The notes under the pieces are model-generated. The model made no database searches and was not told the origin of the DNA. It was given only the letters and a program-made list of their open reading frames with translations. Of a stretch of 64,000 nt of DNA, positions 57,596 through 64,000 are shown one piece after another. The translations under genes and the position numbers were made by a program. The DNA comes from Verrucosispora sp. WMMD573 (lineage in GTDB: Bacteria > Actinomycetota > Actinomycetes > Mycobacteriales > Micromonosporaceae): NCBI RefSeq assembly GCF_027497175.1, contig NZ_CP114901.1, forward strand, positions 4,526,001 to 4,590,000, given 5' to 3'. The first letter of the stretch is position 1. Each line of letters starts with the position of its first letter.

Positions 57596-58963
57596 ATGAG
57601 AATCCGGGCCCTCGCCGCCGGTTGTGCCGCCCTCGCTGCCGCGACGATTCCGGCGACTCATGGTGTCGCGGCGATCACTGGCGGTTCCGGATCGCTGGGC
57701 TCGGCCGCTCTACCGGCCGCTGTCGTTGCGCCGTCATCCGCGCCGGGGCCCGCCGCGTCGATGGCAGTGCCCTGCCCGAAGGCGGTGGCGCCGAAGGTGA
57801 CCCGGTCGCCGAGACCGACGCCGCCGCCGCCCGTTCCGGAACACCGGGTGGTCGGCGGAGACGCGCTCGCCACCTCTGGATTGATCGTGCCGCCCGGCGC
57901 GGCGGCCCCGCCGAAGGTGACGGCGACCTCGTGGCTGGTGGCCGATCTGGACACCGGCGAGGTGCTGGGTGGCTGCGGTCCGCACGAGTACGCGACCCCG
58001 GCCAGCGTGCAGAAACTGTTGCTGGCCGCGACCATGCTGCCCATACTTGATCCGGCCCGGGTTGTCACGGTCACCAAGGAGGATCTGGACATCGCCCCCG
58101 GCAGTTCGGCCGTCGGGCTGTTGCCGGGCGGCCGGTACCGGGTGGAGACACTGTGGCTGGGGTTGCTGCTGCAATCCGGCAACGAGGCGGCGAACGCGCT
58201 GGCCCGCCTCGGCGGTGGTGCCGACGGCGCGGCCGGTGGCGTCCGGGCGATGAACGAGCAGGCCCGCAGACTCGGTGCGGGGCAGACTCGCGCGGTCACC
58301 CCGTCCGGGCTGGACGCCCCCGGCCAGTTCACCAGCGCGTACGACCTGGCCCTGATCGCCCGGGTCTGCTTCGCCGATCCGGCCTTCCGGCGGTACGTGC
58401 TCACGGAGCGCGCCCGCATTCCGGCGCAGAAGGCATTGCGGGGCAAGGGCTTCGAGATCCAGAACGAGAACCAACTGGTGTACCGCTACCCCGGTGCGCT
58501 CGGTGGCAAGACCGGCTTCACCGACTACGCCCGGCACACCTACGTGGGTGCGGCCGAGCGGGATGGTCGCCGACTGGTCGTCACGCTGCTCGGTGCCGAG
58601 CCGCGACCGCAACGCGGCTGGGAGCAAGGTGCCGCGTTGCTCGACTGGGGCTTCGCGCTGCCTCGGCAGGCCAGTGTCGGCCGCCTGGTGGCGCCGGGGG
58701 AGGTGGACGCCGAACCGTCTCCGACGCCGCCCGGGCCGGCCGACACTGGTCTGCCTGTCGGCACCGCTCGCCCGGCCGGCACCGCTGCGGTCGACGACGG
58801 GCCGGGCGCGGGAATGGTTCTGGCGCTGGCCGTCGGAGCGCTCGCGATAACCCTGGCGGTCATCGCCACCCGGCGATCCCGGACCACGTCCGCCGCTGTC
58901 CCCGCCCCCACCCCTACCTCCGGCCCTCCCGCCGCCCCTGACACCGCTGGACCCCGTCCCTGA
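57596..58963 (+). CDS. D-alanyl-D-alanine carboxypeptidase (serine, DacA-type), copy 1
   Basis: A 455-residue exported penicillin-binding-type enzyme. Signal peptide at residues 1-25, Pro-rich linker, then the D,D-peptidase domain with Ser137-V-Q-Lys140 (SxxK), Ser194-G-Asn196 and Lys305-T-Gly307. A C-terminal transmembrane helix (about residues 402-424) anchors it. It trims the terminal D-Ala of peptidoglycan stem peptides. The gene downstream is a close paralogue. The start agrees with TAGTCT 8 nt upstream; there is no ribosome site. Confidence 0.93.
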   Translation: MRIRALAAGCAALAAATIPATHGVAAITGGSGSLGSAALPAAVVAPSSAPGPAASMAVPCPKAVAPKVTRSPRPTPPPPVPEHRVVGGDALATSGLIVPPGAAAPPKVTATSWLVADLDTGEVLGGCGPHEYATPASVQKLLLAATMLPILDPARVVTVTKEDLDIAPGSSAVGLLPGGRYRVETLWLGLLLQSGNEAANALARLGGGADGAAGGVRAMNEQARRLGAGQTRAVTPSGLDAPGQFTSAYDLALIARVCFADPAFRRYVLTERARIPAQKALRGKGFEIQNENQLVYRYPGALGGKTGFTDYARHTYVGAAERDGRRLVVTLLGAEPRPQRGWEQGAALLDWGFALPRQASVGRLVAPGEVDAEPSPTPPGPADTGLPVGTARPAGTAAVDDGPGAGMVLALAVGALAITLAVIATRRSRTTSAAVPAPTPTSGPPAAPDTAGPRP

Positions 58964-59143
58964 TCGCGCTTCCCTCGGCCCTGTCGCCACCTCCGGCCAT
59001 CCCTGACCCACCCCACGCCCTCCCTGACCCCACGCCCGTCGGGAACCCCGTGGCGGGAACCCGGAGCGGGGAACTGGGAGGTGGGTGGTGCGGGCGGCGG
59101 GGTGGTGCTGGTCGATTCGCGGGACTCGTCGGAATTCACCCGA

Positions 59144-59149
59144 TAGTGT
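59144..59149 (+). promoter_or_regulatory. -10 hexamer of the second D,D-carboxypeptidase gene
   Basis: TAGTGT, 8 nt before the GTG at 59158, the same layout as copy 1. Confidence 0.5.
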
Positions 59150-59157
59150 CGCCTGTT

Positions 59158-60384
59158 GTGAGAGCTTCCGCAGTTACGGTGGCGGTGGCGGTGGCGCTGC
59201 TGGCGATGCCACTGGTGCCCATCGTCGACGCCCACGCGGCAGCGCCGGTCCCGTGTCCGCGCTCGGCGCCGCCGGCTCCCGGTCCCACCCCTGCGGCGAC
59301 ACCCTCCCCGGACCCGGTGCAGCGGGCCGTCGGCGGGCCTCGACTGGCCACGTCCGGTCTGGTGGTGCCCCCGGGCGTACCGAAACCGCCGAAGGTGGCC
59401 GCCACCTCTTGGCTGGTGGCCGACCTGGACACCGGCGAGGTGCTGGGTGGCTGCGGTCCGCACGAGTACGCGACCCCGGCCAGCGTGCAGAAGCTGTTGC
59501 TGGCCGCGACCATGCTGGCGAAACTCGACCCGGGTGACGTCGTCACCATTACCGCGGGTGATCTTGACATCGAGCCGGGCAGTTCGGCGGTGGGGTTGGT
59601 GGCGGGCGGCCGGTACCGGGTGGAGACGCTCTGGCTGGGGTTGCTGCTGCGCTCGGGAAACGAGGTGGCGAACGCGCTGGCCCGGCTCGGTGGCGGCGCG
59701 GACGGCATGACCGGCGGGCTGCGGGCGATGAACGAGCAGGCGAGACTGCTCGGGGCGTACCAGACGCACGCGGCGACGCCCTCCGGACTGGACGGTCCCG
59801 GGCAGTTCACCAGCGCGTACGATCTTGCTCTGATCACCCGGGCCTGTTTCGCCGACGCGCGTTTCCGGCGTTACGTGGCCACCCGCGAGGCGACCATTCC
59901 GGCCCAGCCGAGACAGCGCGCCAAGGGTTTCACCATCGACAACGACAACCAGCTGCTCCACCACTATCCCGGCGCGTTGGGCGGCAAGACCGGCTACACG
60001 GATCTGGCCCGACACACCTACGTCGGGATGGCCGAGCGAGGCGGACGCCGGCTCGTGGTGACATTGCTGGGTGCGGACGTGATCGACAAGCGGGGCTGGC
60101 AACAGGGCGCCGCCCTGCTCGACTGGGGATTCGAGCTGCCTCCGGCGGCATCGGTCGGGGTGCTGGTGAGCCCGGGTGCGGCCACCGCCTCGGCCCCACC
60201 GGCCGCCGTGCCCCCGCAGGCGTTGCCCGGCGGCGCTTCCGGGGCGGAGACATCGCGCTCGGCGGCCCTGGCCGGTCGCCTGCGGTCGGCCTCCCTGATC
60301 GGCCTCGCCGTCGGGGTGACGCTGCTCGCGGGCGGCCTGATCGGCCGCCGTCGGTGGCGGCACCGCACCACCGGCCGGCCTTGA
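59158..60384 (+). CDS. D-alanyl-D-alanine carboxypeptidase, copy 2
   Basis: A 408-residue paralogue of copy 1, nearly identical over long stretches (W-L-V-A-D-L-D-T-G-E-V-L-G-G, Y-A-T-P-A-S-V-Q-K-L-L-L-A-A-T-M-L). Ser109-V-Q-Lys112, S-G-N and K-T-G are intact. A shorter signal peptide and linker, and a C-terminal transmembrane helix near residue 380, are present. The gene pair arose by tandem duplication and both copies keep their own promoter hexamer. A VanX-like gene follows one base later. Confidence 0.93.
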   Translation: MRASAVTVAVAVALLAMPLVPIVDAHAAAPVPCPRSAPPAPGPTPAATPSPDPVQRAVGGPRLATSGLVVPPGVPKPPKVAATSWLVADLDTGEVLGGCGPHEYATPASVQKLLLAATMLAKLDPGDVVTITAGDLDIEPGSSAVGLVAGGRYRVETLWLGLLLRSGNEVANALARLGGGADGMTGGLRAMNEQARLLGAYQTHAATPSGLDGPGQFTSAYDLALITRACFADARFRRYVATREATIPAQPRQRAKGFTIDNDNQLLHHYPGALGGKTGYTDLARHTYVGMAERGGRRLVVTLLGADVIDKRGWQQGAALLDWGFELPPAASVGVLVSPGAATASAPPAAVPPQALPGGASGAETSRSAALAGRLRSASLIGLAVGVTLLAGGLIGRRRWRHRTTGRP

Positions 60385-60385
60385 G

Positions 60386-61255
60386 GTGACGCGGCGACGG
60401 CGCTGGCCGAGGGGTGGCCCGGTGCGGACGCCGCCGGGCTCGGCATCGTCGCGCTGCCTCGCACGGGTGAGCCTGACGGTCACACTGGCGGTCATGGCCG
60501 GTGCCTGCGGACGGGGCGACGAACCGGAGCCGACGCCTCCTCCACCATCGTCGCCGTCGGTGTCGCCGGGCCTCGTGGTGCTGTCCGATGTCGACCATCG
60601 CATCCGCACCGACATCCGGTACGCCACGGCGTACAACTTCGTCGGCCGCCGCGTCGCCGGCTACCAGGAACCCTTGTGCCTGCTGACCAAGCGCGCCGCT
60701 GAGGCGCTGCGCCGGGTGCAGGACGCGGCGCTCGCGGTCGGGCGCAGCCTCAAGGTGTACGACTGCTACCGCCCACAGCGGGCCACCGAGGATTTCCTGG
60801 AGTGGGCCGGCCAGCCGGGGCAGGACACCATGAGGGCCGAGTTCTACCCTCGGGTGGCCAAGGCGGAACTGGTCGACCGCGGCTACCTCGGCGCACCGAG
60901 CGCACACAGCAGGGGCAGTGCCGTCGACCTCACGCTTGTCGACGTGCCGGCAACCGAGAATGCTCCATATCGCCCCGGACAGCCGTTGGTGTCCTGCACT
61001 GCCCCGCGTGCGCAGCGCTTCGCCGACAACAGCGTCGACATGGGCACCGGCTTCGACTGCTTCGACCCGCTGTCGCACACCGACTCGGACCGCGTCGGTC
61101 GCACCGCGCGGGAGAACCGGCGACAGCTACGGCAACTGATGACCGAGGGCGGTTTCGTCGGCTACGACCGGGAGTGGTGGCACTTCCGCTACCGCGACGA
61201 ACCCTGGCCCGACACCTACTTCGACCTGCCGGTGACCCGTTCCTCAGCCGGCTGA
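60386..61255 (+). CDS. VanX-like D-Ala-D-Ala dipeptidase lipoprotein
   Basis: A 289-residue zinc dipeptidase. Zinc ligands His174 and Asp181 (S-A-H-S-R-G-S-A-V-D), the base Glu263 and His266 (E-W-W-H-F) match VanX; the substrate Arg is in D-I-R-Y-A-T-A-Y-N-F near residue 77. Unlike cytoplasmic VanX it starts with a basic, hydrophobic export region ending in G-A-C41, a possible lipobox, so it would act outside the membrane, perhaps on D-Ala-D-Ala or stem-peptide ends. GTG 60386 starts one base after the upstream stop, so it is coupled to copy 2. Confidence 0.85.
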   Translation: MTRRRRWPRGGPVRTPPGSASSRCLARVSLTVTLAVMAGACGRGDEPEPTPPPPSSPSVSPGLVVLSDVDHRIRTDIRYATAYNFVGRRVAGYQEPLCLLTKRAAEALRRVQDAALAVGRSLKVYDCYRPQRATEDFLEWAGQPGQDTMRAEFYPRVAKAELVDRGYLGAPSAHSRGSAVDLTLVDVPATENAPYRPGQPLVSCTAPRAQRFADNSVDMGTGFDCFDPLSHTDSDRVGRTARENRRQLRQLMTEGGFVGYDREWWHFRYRDEPWPDTYFDLPVTRSSAG

Positions 61256-61395
61256 CGTTGTCACGGGTCGCCCGAGCCATCACGCACGGCTCAGCCCTCG
61301 GTGCTGACGACGTACCCGGGGTCTCGTCTACGAGTGCGACGCGGGCATACCGACCGAGCCGAGTCTCTGTCCCGGTAGCTGAGAAGCGAATTATG

Positions 61396-61458
61396 AGATC
61401 TTGGACATTTTCCGTCAGCCGCCAACAGTCAGCCGCCAACGGAAAATGTCCAAGGTCT
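61396..61458. terminator. 20-bp AT-rich inverted repeat with direct repeat in the loop
   Basis: Arms 61396-61415 and 61439-61458 pair over 20 bp with one G-T wobble (core CTTGGACATTTTCCGT). The 11-bp unit CAGCCGCCAAC occurs at 61416-61426 and 61430-61440. Probably a terminator for the VanX-like operon, but unusually long and structured. Confidence 0.65.
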
Positions 61459-61834
61459 TGTATGGATGGTGCGTGGCGGGGTGGGCTATGCCGTCGGCAG
61501 AATGGCTCGCGGCGACAGGGATCTGCCCGCGCTGGACCGGCTCCTCGGTGAAGGGACGGTCGGCGCGTCGACCGTCGCCGTCGCTGTCCACCTCATGGAC
61601 CGTGACACGGCTGCCCCCGGCACCGGGCCGGGCCGCGTTCACCGCCGAGGTCCGCGCTGCCCTCGGCGGGCGGGACCACGTCGCCGAGCGGGTTCGGTTC
61701 TGGTTGCGGCTCGGCACCACCGCCTGATCGCTGATCGCGCTCGCCAGGCTGATCAGCGGCGACCGGTGGGGGGTGGGACGGTGGCCGGCACCACTCTGTG
61801 GCGCGGCGAGGTGTGGGTTGCTCTCATGTCGGCG

Positions 61835-61848
61835 GTGACGCAGGTCAC
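61835..61848. promoter_or_regulatory. CRP-like palindrome before the PHA depolymerase gene
   Basis: GTGACGCAGGTCAC fits GTGA-N6-TCAC, two nt before TAGCGT (61851-61856), a candidate -10. Transcription would start near 61863. Confidence 0.45.
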
Positions 61849-61906
61849 GCTAGCGTCGCCGTACGCCGACACCACCGCCGGCGCTCACCGACCCCCAGGG
61901 AGCGTC

Positions 61907-62938
61907 ATGATCAGACCTGTCTCGCGGCTGCTCGCCGCCGCCGTCGCGGCTCTGCTGCTCATACCGGTGGCACCCGCCCACGCCGCCGGCACCCCACACA
62001 CCAAGAGTCCCGTGTCCGGAAGCCTGTCGACGTACCGCATCTCGGGTGTGTACGTCGCCGGTGTCTCCTCCGGCGCCTACCTGGCAAACCAGATCCAGGT
62101 GGCCTACTCGCAGCGGATCAGGGGAGCGGCGCTGTTCGCCGCCGGCCCCTACTACTGCGCCCAGAACAACGTCGCGCAGGCGCTGTACGGCTGCGGCGAC
62201 AACATCTACCCGACATACCTGAGCGCGTTGCAGGCGTACACCCGGACCTGGGCCGGATACGGCTGGGTCGACCCGGTCAGCGGGCTGTCCGGCGAGCCGG
62301 TCTACGTCTTCCATGGTGGCTCCGACGGCACGGTGAAGCGGTCGGTGAGTGACGACCTGGTCCGCTATCAGCGGCACTTCGGCGCCAGCGTCCAGTACGA
62401 CAGCGGCTCGGCCGCCGGGCACGGCTGGGTCACGCCCTACGGCACGGTGGGCTGCACGGCCACGGCCGCGCCGTACCTGAACGACTGCGGCACCGATCCC
62501 CAGCAGACCTTCCTGCGCAAACTCTTCGGGTCGGTCCAGCCGCCGAACACCGGGCCGCTCGGTGGCACGCTTGTGCGGTTCAGCCAGAACAGCTTCGCAC
62601 CGGGTGGCTGGGCCAACGGCCTGAGCATGGACGCGAACGGTTTCGCCTACGTCCCGTCGTCCTGCGCCTCAGGCGCGAGTTGCCGGCTGCTGGTGGCGCT
62701 GCACGGCTGCCTACAGGGCCACAGCCGGGTCGGCACCGCGTTCGTGGACCGGGCCAACCTCAACCAGTACGCCGACACCAACGCCACGATCGTGTTGTAC
62801 CCGCAGGCCATCACCGCAGCCAGCAACCCGAACGGATGCTGGGACTGGTGGGGCTACCTCGGTGCCACCAACTACCCGATCAAGGGCGGTGCCCAGGTGG
62901 AGACGGTGATGAACATGGTGCGCCGGCTGGGCGGCTGA
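61907..62938 (+). CDS. Secreted PHA-depolymerase-type esterase
   Basis: A 343-residue exported alpha/beta hydrolase of the extracellular short-chain polyhydroxyalkanoate depolymerase (type 2 catalytic domain) group. Signal peptide residues 1-27 (A-H-A-A cut). The serine elbow comes early, G52-V-S54-S-G56, with oxyanion region I-S-G-V-Y-V; Y-V-F-H-G-G-S-D-G-T-V (near 140) supplies the Asp, and L-V-A-L-H-G-C-L-Q (near 265) precedes the His. Six Cys suggest disulphides. The start follows GGGAG. It could act on PHB or related esters; no substrate-binding domain is attached. Confidence 0.85.
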   Translation: MIRPVSRLLAAAVAALLLIPVAPAHAAGTPHTKSPVSGSLSTYRISGVYVAGVSSGAYLANQIQVAYSQRIRGAALFAAGPYYCAQNNVAQALYGCGDNIYPTYLSALQAYTRTWAGYGWVDPVSGLSGEPVYVFHGGSDGTVKRSVSDDLVRYQRHFGASVQYDSGSAAGHGWVTPYGTVGCTATAAPYLNDCGTDPQQTFLRKLFGSVQPPNTGPLGGTLVRFSQNSFAPGGWANGLSMDANGFAYVPSSCASGASCRLLVALHGCLQGHSRVGTAFVDRANLNQYADTNATIVLYPQAITAASNPNGCWDWWGYLGATNYPIKGGAQVETVMNMVRRLGG

Positions 62939-62958
62939 GCGTGGCCTTCGTCGCACCG

Positions 62959-62964
62959 TAGGCT
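62959..62964 (+). promoter_or_regulatory. Leaderless -10 hexamer of the ion channel gene
   Basis: TAGGCT, 7 nt before the ATG at 62972; no ribosome site. Confidence 0.5.
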
Positions 62965-62971
62965 GTCGTCC

Positions 62972-63982
62972 ATGATTGCCGTACGTCAGCACGCCGATGA
63001 CGCACGGGGTGGCCGTGCCGGCCCTGGTGTCCGCACCGGGGCCGGTCGCACGATGAGTGGTACGCCCGTGCCGGCTCCGCGAGGCGGGTCGGCCCGCAAC
63101 CCACGCGGCAAGGCGCTGTTCGCCTGCTGCGCCCGGCTCGCCGCGTCCCGCGCGTTCGAGATCGCCATCGTCGTGGTGATCCTCGCCAACGGGATCGTCC
63201 TCGGCCTGGAGACGTACCCGGACCTGGGCCCGGCCGGCACCGCGTTGCGCGCTTTGGAGTGGGGCTTCCGGACGGTCTTCGTCGCCGAGATCACCATTCG
63301 GATCCTGGCGTACGGTCGCCGCCCGCAGGACTTCTTCCGGCACGGCTGGAACGTCTTCGACTTCCTGGTGGTCGCCGCGATCTTCGTCCCCGGCCTGCAC
63401 GGCGACTCGGCGCTGCTGCGGGTGGTCCGGGTGCTGCGGATCGTCCGGCTGGTGCGGTTCTCACCCGGACTGCGCACGATCGTCTCGGCGTTGTGGCGCA
63501 GCCTGCCCGGCATCGGTGGCTTCTTCGCGCTGGCCGTGGTGACGCTCTACGTGTACGGCATGGCCGGCTGGTTGATTTTCGGCGAGGTCTATCCGGAGCA
63601 GTACGGCGACATCGGCCGCTCCCTGCTGACGCTGTTCGTCCTGCTGTCGTTGGAGACCCTGCCCGACCTCATCGAGCAGGGGATGGAGTTGTCGCCCTGG
63701 ACGGTGCTGTACTACGGCAGCTACGTGGTGATCACCGTCAACCTGCTGCTCAACATCCTGATCGCGGTCTTCGTCAACTCGATGGAGGAGGCACGCCGGC
63801 TGGAGATGACCGAAGGGTTGGGCCCCGGCTACGACTCCGACGGTGACGGCGTGCCCGACGAGGTGGACCGGATCGCGATCAGTCAACGCCTCGACGACCT
63901 GCGTACGCTCGTCGTCGAGCTCGAACGCGAGCTGCGCATCGACCGCGACGACGGCAGACTCCGCCGGGCCGGCAAGGAGTGA
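62972..63982 (+). CDS. NaChBac-like voltage-gated ion channel with calcium-loop tail
   Basis: A 336-residue single-domain cation channel. Six helices: the voltage sensor S4 is L-L-R-V-V-R-V-L-R-I-V-R-L-V-R-F (Arg every third residue), and the pore loop contains L-S-L-E-T-L-P-D-L-I, with one Glu like the filter of bacterial sodium channels (T-L-E-S-W). The C-terminal tail carries D-S-D-G-D-G-V-P-D-E-V-D-R (residues about 288-300), a calcium-loop pattern, then a charged coiled coil. The N-terminal 45 residues are polar. The last 18 bases of the window are non-coding. Confidence 0.88.
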   Translation: MIAVRQHADDARGGRAGPGVRTGAGRTMSGTPVPAPRGGSARNPRGKALFACCARLAASRAFEIAIVVVILANGIVLGLETYPDLGPAGTALRALEWGFRTVFVAEITIRILAYGRRPQDFFRHGWNVFDFLVVAAIFVPGLHGDSALLRVVRVLRIVRLVRFSPGLRTIVSALWRSLPGIGGFFALAVVTLYVYGMAGWLIFGEVYPEQYGDIGRSLLTLFVLLSLETLPDLIEQGMELSPWTVLYYGSYVVITVNLLLNILIAVFVNSMEEARRLEMTEGLGPGYDSDGDGVPDEVDRIAISQRLDDLRTLVVELERELRIDRDDGRLRRAGKE

Positions 63983-64000
63983 CCAGCCGCCCTCGCGTCC

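Larger units (their letters stand above)
61256..61906 (+). other. Intergenic region without a supported gene
   Basis: 650 bp. Apart from the long inverted repeat at 61396 and a CRP-like palindrome at 61835, I see no gene. Open frames here (e.g. 61466 onward) have low-complexity Arg/Gly composition and no ribosome site; short runs look like decayed coding sequence. Confidence 0.5.

Noticed and set aside
61466..61906. Open frame between the VanX-like and PHA depolymerase genes
   Set aside because: No start signal, Arg/Gly-rich composition, and it contains the promoter of the next gene.

Overview
The window is chromosomal DNA from a high-GC actinomycete, most likely a member of the Micromonosporaceae such as Micromonospora. 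This is inferred from the base composition, the many GTG starts, TANNNT hexamers set 6-8 nt before start codons (leaderless mRNAs), DUF397/XRE regulator pairs, an EccB protein, an EspR-like regulator and a PHO box of the Streptomyces type. I see no rRNA, tRNA, CRISPR array, insertion sequence or prophage. About 70 protein genes are called.

Layout. (1) 1-5.1 kb: an acyl-CoA catabolic cluster. A TetR gene lies between a leftward aldehyde dehydrogenase and a rightward operon of two acyl-CoA dehydrogenases, a MaoC hydratase and a decayed acyl-CoA ligase. The same 19-bp operator stands before both transcription units. (2) 5.1-7.6 kb: a GNAT acetyltransferase and a secreted beta-helix protein with a LacI-type palindrome upstream. 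(3) 7.8-17.2 kb: a complete 4-hydroxybenzoate/protocatechuate module. pobA and a benzaldehyde-type dehydrogenase run left; pcaI, J, H, G, B, D, C and an IclR regulator run right. Two matching inverted repeats lie in the divergent promoter region. The pcaF thiolase is missing. (4) 17-25.8 kb: a cation/proton antiporter, a PucR regulator, a two-gene acyl desaturase system (reductase plus DesA3-like desaturase), a spermidine-synthase-like protein, an orphan eccB and a DHFR-like reductase.

(5) 25.9-34.3 kb: accessory-looking genes. These are a three-gene overlapping unit (45-aa zinc-motif membrane protein, XRE regulator, truncated kinase-like protein), a TPR regulator, a four-gene cassette of small helical paralogues, and a heterodimeric ABC exporter with one degenerate ATP site. 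(6) 34.3-42.8 kb: a methyltransferase, a GH63-like hydrolase, phoU, then pstSCAB behind a PHO box, with a hairpin between pstS and pstC, followed by a response-regulator-like protein that has lost its phosphoacceptor Asp. (7) 42.8-49.1 kb: regulators and small proteins (EspR-like, DUF2267, PemK-like, flavodoxin-like, diguanylate cyclase, DUF397 plus XRE, LacI behind twin palindromes), with a G-rich repeat tract.

(8) 49-64 kb: a Ser/Thr kinase, a nitrilase-family amidase, DedA, a small phosphatase, a class II UvrA-like protein divergent from a double-HTH MerR protein, a duplicated secreted Cys-rich protein, two tandem paralogous D,D-carboxypeptidases followed by a VanX-like D-Ala-D-Ala dipeptidase, a secreted PHA-depolymerase-type esterase and a NaChBac-like ion channel with a calcium-loop tail.

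Several gene ends carry long AT-rich perfect inverted repeats that probably act as (bidirectional) terminators. The leads most worth following are the helical-paralogue cassette (29.1-30.7 kb), the double-MerR/UvrA2 pair, the Asp-less regulator behind pst, the structured leader near 43.4 kb and the paired operators in the catabolic clusters.
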